A program made the position numbers and the translations under genes. Under the pieces are notes generated by a model. It was not told the origin of the DNA, made no database searches, and was given only the letters and a program-made list of their open reading frames with translations. Of a stretch of DNA of 64,000 nt, positions 22,981 to 31,262 are shown piece after piece. Numbering within the stretch: the stretch's first letter is position 1; each line of letters begins with the position of its first letter. Source of the stretch: Botrimarina colliarenosi (GTDB taxonomy: Bacteria > Planctomycetota > Planctomycetia > Pirellulales > Lacipirellulaceae); NCBI RefSeq assembly GCF_007859955.1, contig NZ_SJPR01000008.1, forward strand, positions 62,526 to 126,525. Direction: 5' to 3'.

Positions 22981-24135
22981 GTGCCGATCCCCGAAGTCGC
23001 CGTACTCGTCGAGACTGACTCGAGTTGGGGGCGCAACGTCCTCCGCGGCGTCGCGAGCTACGCCCAGAAGTTCGGACCGTGGAATCTGCTGGTCGAGTCC
23101 CACGACCGCGGGCCGAGCTGGGCGATGATCGAGTCATGGCGGGCCGACGGCGTCATCGCCCGGCTCGCCACCCCGCTCTTGTTGCGTCAGATCCAGCAGC
23201 GTGGCGTGCCGGCGGTCGATGTGGGCGACCTCTTTGTCGGGGCCGAGGGGGTCGACGCCGTCCTCACCGATACCGACGCCTGGGCGCAGCTAGCGCTCGA
23301 CCACTTCCGATCGAAGGGCTTCGAGCACTTCGCCTACTACGCGCCCCCGAGTCGTGACTACTCCAAACGGCGGGGAACCGCATTCGCCGCGGTGGTCGAG
23401 GCGGCGGGCCAGCGCTGCGCGCAGTACCGCCCCGGCTATCGGGTTGGCCGCGAAATCAGCCGCGAGGAACATCGCCGCCGCGTCGGCCGGTGGCTCAGCC
23501 AGCTGCCGCACCCGGTGGCGGTGCTCGCCATCGACGCCCAACGCGGCAAGGACCTGGCCGAGATCTGCACGCTGGAGGGCTACAACGTCCCGGACCAAGT
23601 GGCGATTCTCGCCGGTGACTCGGACGAGCTCTCTTGCGAAATCTGTACGCCGCCGCTGTCGAGCATCGACGTCGCAAGCCGCCGCATCGGGTACGAGGCG
23701 GCGGCCCGCCTCGCGGCGCGGCTCGAAGGGGGCGCCTGTCTCGCCGAACCGCTGCTGATCGCGCCCGACGGCGTTCACAACCGGCAATCGACCGACGTGC
23801 TGGCGATCGACGACCCGCTGATCGTCCAGGCGCTGCGGTACATGCAGACCCACGCCTATCGCGGCATCACTGTTGACGACGTGCTGGCGGTCGTGCCGAT
23901 GGCCCGCCGGCAGCTTGAGCGGCAGTTCAAGAAGCAGCTCGGCCGGCTCCCCGCCGAGGAGCTCCGCCGCCTGCGACTCGAGCGCGGCCGGCAGTTGCTC
24001 GGCGAGACCGAGCTGCCGATGGACGCCGTCGCCGAGGCGTGCGGCTACGCCGGTTCGACCCAATTCGGCGCGGCCTTCCGTAAGCACTACGGCATGACGC
24101 CGCTCGCCTATCGGCGGCGATTGCAATCGAGCTAG
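22981..24135 (+). CDS. XylR-type (LacI-like sensor + AraC domain) transcriptional regulator
   Basis: The 384-residue regulator combines a periplasmic-binding-protein-like sugar sensor (residues 5-265) with a C-terminal AraC helix-turn-helix pair (about residues 285-382). The sensor starts VAVLVETDSSWGRNVLRGVASYAQ and contains FAYYAPPSRDYSKRRGTAF and TPPLSSIDVASRRIGYEAA. The AraC part runs VDDVLAVVPMARRQLERQFKKQLGR...VAEACGYAGSTQFGAAFRKHYGMTPLAYRRR. This domain order is that of E. coli XylR. The start is GTG. It is divergent from the degenerate AnmK gene (156 bp apart) and close in sequence to the regulator at 62540, which is divergent from the intact AnmK. It probably senses a sugar and controls the flanking genes (inference). 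Confidence 0.88.
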   Translation: MPIPEVAVLVETDSSWGRNVLRGVASYAQKFGPWNLLVESHDRGPSWAMIESWRADGVIARLATPLLLRQIQQRGVPAVDVGDLFVGAEGVDAVLTDTDAWAQLALDHFRSKGFEHFAYYAPPSRDYSKRRGTAFAAVVEAAGQRCAQYRPGYRVGREISREEHRRRVGRWLSQLPHPVAVLAIDAQRGKDLAEICTLEGYNVPDQVAILAGDSDELSCEICTPPLSSIDVASRRIGYEAAARLAARLEGGACLAEPLLIAPDGVHNRQSTDVLAIDDPLIVQALRYMQTHAYRGITVDDVLAVVPMARRQLERQFKKQLGRLPAEELRRLRLERGRQLLGETELPMDAVAEACGYAGSTQFGAAFRKHYGMTPLAYRRRLQSS

Positions 24136-24161
24136 AAAGCTTGGTGTCGCATCTGGTGGAA

Positions 24162-24187
24162 AAAAATACGCACCTGCGAGAGGTGCG
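24162..24187 (-). terminator. Hairpin with A/T run, functional orientation minus
   Basis: CGCACCT (24169-24175) pairs with AGGTGCG (24181-24187). On the minus strand the stem is followed by TATTTTTTT. It sits in the 168-bp gap after the regulator but points the opposite way; no minus-strand gene is nearby to need it. Confidence 0.4.
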
Positions 24188-24303
24188 AAATGGTGTCGCG
24201 GTTACTCTGTGGAGATGGCGTCGGACCGCCCCCGCCGCGCCGGGAGTGTCAGCGACGCCCGCCTCATCATCCCGATGCACCGCCCTGAACCCGAGGACGC
24301 CTA

Positions 24304-25218
24304 ATGATCCGCCAACTAACCCTCTGCTTGGCCACCGCGGCCCTTGCCGTGGCCGGCTCGTCCGCCTCGGCGGCGATTCTCGCCCAGGACAGCTACATAG
24401 TCGGCCCGGGAGAGTACACCGCGGGTGGATTGAATGCCCAAACGGGCGCGAGCTCGGTCGGCTTCAGCGCCCCGTGGAGCGTTAACAGCGCCAACCTGCA
24501 AGTCGAAGCCGGCGGCATCCTTGATGGCGACGCCGACACGACGCTCCCCAGCAATGGCCAGGGCAAGTTCTTGTCGGCGCCAGGCGCGTTCTCCGCCAAC
24601 TTCCGCCGCGCCGATCGCCTCCTGGCCGCTCCGGCGCCGGCGGGCAGCACCTACTACATGAGCCACCTCCTGAACGCTGGCAGCTCGACCGGCCCCAACC
24701 AAAACTACGCCTTCGTCGGTTTCGGCGGCTTTGTCGCCCAGCAGACCATCGAAGGGACCGCGAACAACTTGTTCGGCGCCTTCACGGGATTCGTCGGTGA
24801 CGGCGCGGGCGGCGTCGATCTGGTGGTCCGCTCGCGGACCGGCGCTGCCGCGGGCGGAATCGGCACCACGGTCTTGGTCCCCGACGCCGCCAACACCACG
24901 TTCAACGTCGTTATGGCGCTCGAGTTCAACAACCCGGGCGACACGGTCCGTTACTGGGTGAACCCCACCGACTTCGCCAACGGCGAGGCGGGTCTAACCG
25001 CGTCGTCAACCATCAACGGCGCCATCCCGGGCTTCCAGCTCTCGGCCGTCTCGGACATGGCCCGCTTGAGCATCATGACGGCGGGTTTCGACCGTTCGTT
25101 GTTCTGGGACGAGTCGATCCTTGCCGACACGGTTGCGGACCTCCGTCCGGTCCCTGAGCCGACGACCCTGCTGCTAGCGGTTCTCGCCATCGGCGCCGTC
25201 GTGCGACGTGTCCGCTAA
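24304..25218 (+). CDS. PEP-CTERM sorting domain protein
   Basis: The 304-residue exported protein has a signal peptide (MIRQLTLCLATAALAVAGSSASA), a lectin-like beta-sandwich body (QDSYIVGPGEY, TYYMSHLLNAG, VDLVVRSRTG, DTVRYWVNP) and a C-terminal sorting tag, VPEPTTLLLAVLAIGAVVRRVR, made of PEP motif, hydrophobic helix and Arg cluster. Such tags direct proteins to an exosortase-dependent surface route. It is paralogous to the next gene, with shared TYYMSxLLNxG, VDLVVRxRxG and YWVxP motifs, but lacks the dockerin-like unit. Ligand or function unknown. It is the first gene after the regulator and possibly the head of the transcription unit running to 30532. Confidence 0.8.
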   Translation: MIRQLTLCLATAALAVAGSSASAAILAQDSYIVGPGEYTAGGLNAQTGASSVGFSAPWSVNSANLQVEAGGILDGDADTTLPSNGQGKFLSAPGAFSANFRRADRLLAAPAPAGSTYYMSHLLNAGSSTGPNQNYAFVGFGGFVAQQTIEGTANNLFGAFTGFVGDGAGGVDLVVRSRTGAAAGGIGTTVLVPDAANTTFNVVMALEFNNPGDTVRYWVNPTDFANGEAGLTASSTINGAIPGFQLSAVSDMARLSIMTAGFDRSLFWDESILADTVADLRPVPEPTTLLLAVLAIGAVVRRVR

Positions 25219-25228
25219 CGAAACGTTC

Positions 25229-25272
25229 GGCCGCCTAGCGAGCCGTCCCCACGAGGGGCGGCTCGCGGCCGG
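25229..25272. repeat. GC-rich hairpin between the two PEP-CTERM genes
   Basis: CGAGCCGTCCCC pairs with GGGGCGGCTCG around ACGA, with further outer pairing (GGCCGCC/CGGCCGG). No T-run follows, so it is more likely an mRNA-stabilising or attenuating hairpin than a full terminator. Confidence 0.45.
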
Positions 25273-25338
25273 CCTTGGTGAAGTGAGAAGCGATCCTCTC
25301 CCGACAAGACGCGAATCCCCACTGACAGGCGCCACCCC

Positions 25339-26586
25339 ATGCGTGCTTCCCTCGTCTTCGTTTCTGTCGCCCTCGCGGGTACGGCGTTCGCGCCGAATCG
25401 GGCCGCCGCCCAGTTGATCGCGGCCGACAGCTTCAACGCGGCCGACTACGCCGACCCGTTCTTTCCTGGCGACGCACAGCTCCGGCTCTCCGGCCCGAAC
25501 GCCGACGGCAATCCGGTCGTCACGCCGGGCTGGGTCGACAACGGCAGCGGTTCGCCGAGCGGGTGGTCGGTTGGCACCGCCAACCTGAACTGGGACACCG
25601 ACGCGACCAACCCGACTCTTCGGTCGGTGCATGTCGCCTACGACGACGACTCGACCGGGAAGGTTTCGTTGGCGCCGATCGCCGCCGGTGGGTTCGGCGT
25701 CACCTTCCGCGCCGGAGAGCGAGGCCTCGACCCCTACACGCCGAGCGACACCTACTACATGAGCGCCCTGCTCAATCCGGGCGGCGCCTTCGGGGCCGGC
25801 GCGCGGGGTGAAGCGATGGTCGGTTTCACCAACGGGTCGTGGACTGCTGATGGCTTCAACAACGTCAACACGTCCGCCGGCAACCCGTTCGGTTTGATGT
25901 TTGGCTTTCACGGCGAGCAGTCGGCGTCGAACCCCGCCGCCACCGACCAAGTCGACCTGGTGGTGCGAGCTCGGCAGGGTGACGTCAACGATCCGATCCT
26001 GGTTGACAACGTCTTGCTCTCGGGCACGTCGGAGAGCCCGCTCGACAGCACGACCTACCTGCTGATGCTACGGGTTGATGTCAACGTCGATGGTGGGGCG
26101 TTCGACAAGGTCACCTACTGGGTCGATCCGGCGAACGTGGCGACCGAACAGTCCGCGACCAACTCGGCCGTAGCGACCGGCTCCTTCGACACGCTCGCCT
26201 TCAACACGACCGCCGACATCACCCGGTTGCGGACGGTGTTCAACCAGTGGGAAACCCGCAGCTTTTTCTTCGACGAGGTCCGTTTGGCGGGAGACTTTGA
26301 ATCGTTGCGTGGTGAGGTCCCGCTGTCGGGAATCGACGGCGACTACAACAACGACGGCGTCGTCAACGCCGCCGACTACACCGTCTGGCGTGACAACAAC
26401 GGCGCGCCGTTGACCCTCCCTAACGACATCACGCCGGGGACCGTCGACTCGGGCGACTACACCGTTTGGGCCAACAACTACGGGGCCGACGCCCCCGCCG
26501 GCGCCGCCGCGGCGATCCCCGAGCCCACGGCCACCCTGCTCTTGCTGGTGGGCATGGTGGGCGGCTGCGTGTCGTGTCGTCGCTAA
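25339..26586 (+). CDS. PEP-CTERM protein with dockerin-like unit
   Basis: The 415-residue exported protein has a signal peptide (MRASLVFVSVALAGTAFAPNRAAA) and a body related to the preceding gene (IAADSFNAADYADP, TYYMSALLNPGGAF, VDLVVRARQGDV, VTYWVDPANVA, RSFFFDEVRLAGD). A dockerin-like pair follows at about residues 332-385, DYNNDGVVNAADYTVWRD and VDSGDYTVWANNYG; the second loop is degenerate. The protein ends in a PEP-CTERM tag, IPEPTATLLLLVGMVGG. It lies in tandem with its paralogue, 120 bp apart. Probable surface-displayed binding protein; no enzymatic motif seen. Confidence 0.82.
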   Translation: MRASLVFVSVALAGTAFAPNRAAAQLIAADSFNAADYADPFFPGDAQLRLSGPNADGNPVVTPGWVDNGSGSPSGWSVGTANLNWDTDATNPTLRSVHVAYDDDSTGKVSLAPIAAGGFGVTFRAGERGLDPYTPSDTYYMSALLNPGGAFGAGARGEAMVGFTNGSWTADGFNNVNTSAGNPFGLMFGFHGEQSASNPAATDQVDLVVRARQGDVNDPILVDNVLLSGTSESPLDSTTYLLMLRVDVNVDGGAFDKVTYWVDPANVATEQSATNSAVATGSFDTLAFNTTADITRLRTVFNQWETRSFFFDEVRLAGDFESLRGEVPLSGIDGDYNNDGVVNAADYTVWRDNNGAPLTLPNDITPGTVDSGDYTVWANNYGADAPAGAAAAIPEPTATLLLLVGMVGGCVSCRR

Positions 26587-26639
26587 GAGTGCGTGTGACC
26601 GGACCGTCCCTACGAATGCTTCAGACCGCGAGGAATGCG

Positions 26640-27680
26640 ATGTTGAAACGGAAGGCGGGCTTCACGCTGGTCGAGCTCTTGGTCGTGATCGCCATTATCG
26701 GGATCTTGGTGGCCTTGCTGCTGCCGGCCGTGCAGGCGGCTCGCGAGGCGGCCCGACGCAACTCGTGCACGAACAATCTCAAGCAACTCGGGCTGGGGTG
26801 CCTCAACTACGCCTCGACCAATTCGGACTCGCTCCCGCCGGGCTTTGGCGGTCACATGCTGACGTCGGCCGGGGTGGTCGACGTTGGCAAGAACTTCAAC
26901 AAGCTCAGCGTCTTCACGGCGATCCTCCCCTACATCGAGGAAGAGAGCGTCGACGCGCTGGTCGATTATGAATACGAAGTGGCCGGCGCGCCCTTCTCGG
27001 ACCCCGCCAAGAACGTCGTCATCAAGTCGTATCTCTGTCCCAGCTTCTCCTTCGAGCCGATCTACGCCTCGGCGCCGGCGGCCGAGGGGTACAAGAATGG
27101 CGCCCTCGTGACGTACGCCGGTGTCGCCGGCGTCGATATCAACGAGCAGCAAGGCGCGACAGGCGTCGCCAACTTCTCGGCTACCGACATCGATGAGAAG
27201 CGAATCACCTCCCAAAACACGGGCGGCTACGGCGACCTCTTCCTCAATGGGGCCTTCACCTTCGGCAAGCTCTACCCCAACCCAAACAACAAGACGCGGC
27301 ACTACATCATTCCCAAGGAACGCAAGCTCGCGCAGATCGTCGATGGGACGAGCAACTCGCTGATGATCGGGGAGTTCGTTGACAGGCCTTGTGAGTTCTT
27401 CGGACAATGCGACGAGTTTCCGGGGTATATCCGTCCCTGGTACCTGGGCGGCTACCAAGGCGCCCCCTACCAAGTGCGGATCATCCGCTTCACGCCAAAC
27501 TCACAGCTCCCACAGATCGACGCCAACTTCACCGAACGCCCCTTCAGCAGCCTGCACCCGGGGGTGACGCAGTTCGTTTACTGCGACGGGAGCGTCCACA
27601 CGCTCACCGACTCGATCGATCCCGCCACGTTCTACGGACTGGGAACCGTCGATGGGGGAGAAGTCATCAATGCCCTGTGA
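26640..27680 (+). CDS. DUF1559 pilin-like (type IV pseudopilin fold) protein
   Basis: The 346-residue product begins MLKRKAGFTLVELLVVIAIIGILVALLLPAVQ, a class III prepilin signal with GFTLVE cleavage and a hydrophobic N-terminal helix. This is followed by the planctomycete-expanded DUF1559 (SBP_bac_10) domain: CTNNLKQLGLGCLNY at residue 41 and the C-terminal HPGVTQFVYCDGSVH H-x-DG motif near residue 317. It is probably processed by a prepilin peptidase and displayed or secreted via a pseudopilus. An upstream in-frame extension is rejected because it overlaps the previous gene. Its stop overlaps the start of the next lipoprotein gene (ATG at 27670). Confidence 0.93.
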   Translation: MLKRKAGFTLVELLVVIAIIGILVALLLPAVQAAREAARRNSCTNNLKQLGLGCLNYASTNSDSLPPGFGGHMLTSAGVVDVGKNFNKLSVFTAILPYIEEESVDALVDYEYEVAGAPFSDPAKNVVIKSYLCPSFSFEPIYASAPAAEGYKNGALVTYAGVAGVDINEQQGATGVANFSATDIDEKRITSQNTGGYGDLFLNGAFTFGKLYPNPNNKTRHYIIPKERKLAQIVDGTSNSLMIGEFVDRPCEFFGQCDEFPGYIRPWYLGGYQGAPYQVRIIRFTPNSQLPQIDANFTERPFSSLHPGVTQFVYCDGSVHTLTDSIDPATFYGLGTVDGGEVINAL

Positions 27681-28365
27681 AAAGACCACCAACCGTAGCG
27701 CCGACGCGACCCGCCCCGGTTATCGAATGCAACGACTCGCCGGCGGACTGATTCTGCTGCTCGGCCTGGCGGCGACCGGTTGCGGCTCCGGCGCCGGCAA
27801 GGCGGAAGTGGTTCCGGTGACGGGACGGGTGTTTCTCGGCGACCAGCCGCTCGGTTTTGGCTCGGTCACGTTCCAGCCGTTACAAGGCGGGCAGCCCGCG
27901 AGCGGCAAGATCGACGCGGACGGCAAGTTCGTCCTCTCGACCTACAAGCCAAGCGATGGCGCCGCGGTCGGCCAGCACCGGGTGCGGGTCGTCTGCTACG
28001 CCTCGCAAGACCCGGCCAACGCGGAAACGCCAACGGGCGACGCGTTAGGCGAGCTACTAACCCCGTCCCGCTACGCCGGCTTCGCCAACAGTGGGATCCA
28101 GGTCTCGGTCCTCGCCGACGGGAACGCCCCGTTCATCCTCAAGCTCGAGCCCGATCCGCCCGCCGAGGAAGTCTCACCGGAAGACGGGGACGAAGCCGGA
28201 ACCGCGGCGCCGGCTGCGGACGACCCCGCCACCGACGACCCCGCCACCGACGAGGTTCCTGCCGACGAGAGGCCGACCGCCCGCGTTGCGCCGTCGGCCG
28301 CCGAACCGCAGCGCCCCAGCGAAGAAGAAGCCGCCAGCGAAGCAGCGACGGAGGACCAAGGTTGA
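27670..28365 (+). CDS. Lipoprotein with carboxypeptidase-regulatory-like fold
   Basis: The 231-residue product has a short polar leader, a hydrophobic segment and a lipobox-like LAATGC, then VVPVTGRVFLGDQPLGFGSVTFQPLQGGQPASGKIDADGKF. That is the CarboxypepD_reg/transthyretin-like beta domain that commonly accompanies DUF1559 genes in planctomycetes. The C-terminal 60 residues are acidic and low in complexity (repeats of DDPATD). The ATG at 27670 has GGAG nine bases upstream and overlaps the DUF1559 stop by 11 bases; an internal ATG at 27727 would start directly at the signal peptide. Probably anchored in the periplasm. Confidence 0.75.
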   Translation: MPCEKTTNRSADATRPGYRMQRLAGGLILLLGLAATGCGSGAGKAEVVPVTGRVFLGDQPLGFGSVTFQPLQGGQPASGKIDADGKFVLSTYKPSDGAAVGQHRVRVVCYASQDPANAETPTGDALGELLTPSRYAGFANSGIQVSVLADGNAPFILKLEPDPPAEEVSPEDGDEAGTAAPAADDPATDDPATDEVPADERPTARVAPSAAEPQRPSEEEAASEAATEDQG

Positions 28366-28820
28366 TCGCTTGTAATTTCGCCCGCCGCAACGGCGGCTTT
28401 CTTGCCGCGCTGATTCTGCTGATGGCCGGGTGTGGTGGCGGACCGCCAATGGGAAAGGTCTCTGGGACCGTCTCCCTCGACGGCAAACCGATGAGCTTTG
28501 GCACCGTGATGATGCAGCACGTCGAAGGGGGACAGCCATCACGCGGCGAGATCCAGCCCGACGGGACGTTCGTCATGTCGACTTTCCACCCCGAGGATGG
28601 CGCCCGCGTCGGTGAAAACCGAATCCGCGTCACCGCCTACTCGACACAGGACCCGCGGACCAACCCCGGCGGCGCTTCGAGTGGCGCGCTGGGCGTGCTT
28701 GTCATCCCCGAGGCGTACGGCTCGTTCGGCGCCAGCGGGTTGAAGGCCGATGTCGAGCCGGGCGATAATCCACCGCTCAACCTCGAGCTTACTAGCGGCG
28801 GAAAGAAGGCAAGACGGTGA
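28362..28820 (+). CDS. Small lipoprotein with carboxypeptidase-regulatory-like fold
   Basis: A TTG start at 28362 overlaps the previous stop as TTGA and gives 152 residues. The signal segment is GGFLAALILLMAGC, with a good lipobox (LMAGC), followed by GKVSGTVSLDGKPMSFGTVMMQHVEGGQPSRGEIQPDGTF. The latter parallels the preceding lipoprotein closely (GxVxxLGDxPLxFGxVxxQxxxGGQPxxGxIxxDGxF), so the two are tandem paralogues. It lacks the acidic tail of its neighbour. The next gene starts with GTG overlapping this stop (GTGA). The tight overlaps point to translational coupling in one operon. Confidence 0.75.
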   Translation: MIACNFARRNGGFLAALILLMAGCGGGPPMGKVSGTVSLDGKPMSFGTVMMQHVEGGQPSRGEIQPDGTFVMSTFHPEDGARVGENRIRVTAYSTQDPRTNPGGASSGALGVLVIPEAYGSFGASGLKADVEPGDNPPLNLELTSGGKKARR

Positions 28821-30532
28821 AGCAAGTCGACCTCTCGCTCGGCGTGGCCATCGTCACGGTTTTTCTCGCGCCGCTCGCCTCGCTCGCCGAAGCGCCCCGG
28901 GCGACCGACGCCGCACGTTACGACGTCGTCATCGCCGGCGGCTCGACCGCCGCCCTCGCCGCCGCGTTCTCTGCCGCCGAGGAAGGGGCGACCGTCGCCC
29001 TGCTAGAGCCGACCGACTGGATCGGGGGACAGCTCACCTCGTCGGCCGTCCCCGCCGTGGACGAGGCTTGGCACAAGATCACGGCCAGCGACGGTCGCGT
29101 GCTGCTCGACGTGGCCGCCGTCGCACGCGACCCGCGCAACATGACGCCCTTCTTCCGCGACGCGCTCGCGGCGATCGGCAACCCCGGCGGCGGGTGGGTG
29201 AGCCGCTACTGCTTCGAGCCGCGGCGCCTGCTGGACGGCTTCCTCGAACCGCGCGAACGCGAACTCGCCGGTCGGCTGACGGTCTACCGTGAAACGGTCG
29301 TCAAACAGGTCGAGACCGACGGCCGCCGCGTCACGGCGATCGTCGCTGTCCGCCGCACGCCGCGCGACGGCGTCGAGGGCTACGACCGGCTCCCGTCCCA
29401 AGAGCTTGCCGACTGGTACTCGCCGGCCGATTCGTCGCGATTCACCAAGGAGACGCTCCGCATCGAGGGCGACATCTTTATCGACGCCACCGAGTGGGGC
29501 GAAGTCCTGGCGCTCGCCGACGCCCCCTACCTGCAAGGCGCAGAGCCGACCGAGGACTCGCTCGACGGCGACGACACCCTCGGCCAAGCGACCGTCTACT
29601 GCTTCGTCCAGCGGATGCACGACCGGCCGATCGATGATCACCCCTCCTATCAGCCGGTAGCGGGCCTCGGTTACGGCCCCTACCACGACCGGGCCGACGC
29701 TTGGTCGTTGATCTGGACCTATCGCCGCGTCCTCGGCGACGGGCCAACCGCTTCGGCCGGCGAGTTGTCGCTCCAGAACTGGGGCTACTCCGCCACCGTC
29801 GGCGACGGCGGCAACGACTACCCGTTCGGCTACCTCTTCGTGACGCGCGACGCGGCGGCCGCCGCGCGAGACGACTGGCGTGGCGGCGTCGACCCCGAGG
29901 TCCTGGCGGCGGCCGAAGCCCGCGCCTTGGCCTGGCACGACTGGTTCCGCCACGCGGCGCCGGCGGCGATCGACCCCGATCAGATCACGCTCGACGGCGA
30001 AGCCCTCGGCACGCATCACGGCCTGGCGAAGCTCCCCTACATCCGCGACACGCGCCGCAGCATCGGCGTCGACGGCTTTGTGCTGAAGCTCGACGACTTG
30101 GTCGCCGAGGTCGAAGACGATACGCTACCGCGGCTTACCGGAACCAAATTCCGGGACCGCGTCGCCCTGGGCGCCTACGCGGCCGATATCCACCCGCTGG
30201 TCGGCTACGAGTACCCACCCGACCTGCACGAGAACCACGCGACGCTGCCGTTCTATCTGCCGCTCCGTTCGCTCACCAACGACGGCTTCGACAACCTGCT
30301 GGTCGCCGGCAAGACGATGGCCCAGACCTTCTTGGCGAACACCGCGACACGGCTACACCCGATCGAGTGGTCGAGCGGCACGGCCTGCGGCGTCGTCGCG
30401 GCGGACCTCGCCGAGAGCGGCGCCACGGCGGCCGACGCCTGCAAGGACTTCGAGCGTTTGCGCACAAGAATCGCGCGTTACACGCCGGTCGATTGGACAT
30501 TGCCAGAGCCGATCAGCGACGACATGCAGTAA
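28817..30532 (+). CDS. Exported FAD-dependent oxidoreductase
   Basis: The 571-residue flavoprotein has a signal-like N-terminus (SLGVAIVTVFLAPLASLAEA). The FAD dinucleotide motif is YDVVIAGGSTAALAAAFSAAEEGATVALLEP (residues 35-65), followed by DWIGGQLTSSAVPAVDE as in the FAD_oxidored family found in planctomycete sugar-associated clusters. Later motifs are IFIDATEWGEVLALA, SIGVDGFVLK and LLVAGKTMAQTFLANTATRLHPIEWSSGTA, the C-terminal FAD contacts. Substrate is unknown; the secretory leader puts it in the periplasm. It starts with GTG, overlapping the upstream lipoprotein stop, and ends the + strand run. Confidence 0.85.
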   Translation: MKQVDLSLGVAIVTVFLAPLASLAEAPRATDAARYDVVIAGGSTAALAAAFSAAEEGATVALLEPTDWIGGQLTSSAVPAVDEAWHKITASDGRVLLDVAAVARDPRNMTPFFRDALAAIGNPGGGWVSRYCFEPRRLLDGFLEPRERELAGRLTVYRETVVKQVETDGRRVTAIVAVRRTPRDGVEGYDRLPSQELADWYSPADSSRFTKETLRIEGDIFIDATEWGEVLALADAPYLQGAEPTEDSLDGDDTLGQATVYCFVQRMHDRPIDDHPSYQPVAGLGYGPYHDRADAWSLIWTYRRVLGDGPTASAGELSLQNWGYSATVGDGGNDYPFGYLFVTRDAAAAARDDWRGGVDPEVLAAAEARALAWHDWFRHAAPAAIDPDQITLDGEALGTHHGLAKLPYIRDTRRSIGVDGFVLKLDDLVAEVEDDTLPRLTGTKFRDRVALGAYAADIHPLVGYEYPPDLHENHATLPFYLPLRSLTNDGFDNLLVAGKTMAQTFLANTATRLHPIEWSSGTACGVVAADLAESGATAADACKDFERLRTRIARYTPVDWTLPEPISDDMQ

Positions 30533-30576
30533 TGCAGTGGACCGTCGGCCGCCAAGCCCGCAGCGGGGTGACACGA

Positions 30577-31131
30577 TCACTCTTCGCTAGCCCAGTCGCC
30601 AAACACATAGTCGGTATCTGCAGCTCTGCGGTGGCAATTGCTGCATGATGCGATGGCGCCTGACTGCAGTGGCGCCGAACTATCTCGATAAAAATACTCC
30701 CAATCCCCGTACGCCGGGTCAAAACCGGGAGCGCGTTTGATCATCCCGCCTACCCCTTCGTTGGACGAGCCGGTCGACGAAGCGAAGGGTTGCTTCTCCT
30801 TCACGATAACGGCCCCCTCTGGGTATCGATTACGACCGCCGTTAAAGGCCTGAGCTGCCAAGTCGTTCATGTAGACCACGATGGCGGCATTGGCATGGGG
30901 GCCGTAGGCCTGGCGTGTGACTTCAAGTTGGGACGGCTGCGGAGACACACACAGCGCTGCGATGATTGGGTCGACCAGCACGGGAGCCGCTGTCATCTGG
31001 TGGAAATCTCCATACGCTTCCACCACGCTACCGACCGTCTGTATCGGATCACAAGTTGCGGGCGTCTCTCTCTCGCCCGATGAGCACCCCAATAGGGAGA
31101 GAGCCAAGGCGGTGAGCAAGCATCGACGCAT
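30577..31131 (-). CDS. Lipoprotein with c-type haem motif (cytochrome P460-like)
   Basis: The 184-residue product begins MRRCLLTALALSLLGC, a clear lipobox. The body has IVVYMNDLAAQAF, YPEGAVIVKEKQPF, GVGGMIKRAPGFDPAYGDWEYFY and, near the C-terminus, SCSNCHRRAADTDYVFGDW. The CxxCH motif binds haem c, and PEGxxIVKEK...GxxxMxKRxxGxxPxxGDWEY...CxxCH is the pattern of the P460-like family. It is probably a periplasmic electron carrier. No partner oxidase is adjacent. It is convergent with the FAD oxidoreductase (44 bp apart). Confidence 0.82.
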   Translation of the reverse strand: MRRCLLTALALSLLGCSSGERETPATCDPIQTVGSVVEAYGDFHQMTAAPVLVDPIIAALCVSPQPSQLEVTRQAYGPHANAAIVVYMNDLAAQAFNGGRNRYPEGAVIVKEKQPFASSTGSSNEGVGGMIKRAPGFDPAYGDWEYFYRDSSAPLQSGAIASCSNCHRRAADTDYVFGDWASEE

Positions 31132-31262
31132 CGGAGAGCGACCTTAAAAAACTCTTGTTGCAGTCGCCCCTGAAAAGAGGCCCCCAGCCGGCACACTGTC
31201 GCCCACGTGGCTTGTGAACTAACCCTTCTGGCGACAGAAATCCGGGAGCAACCAATAAACAC

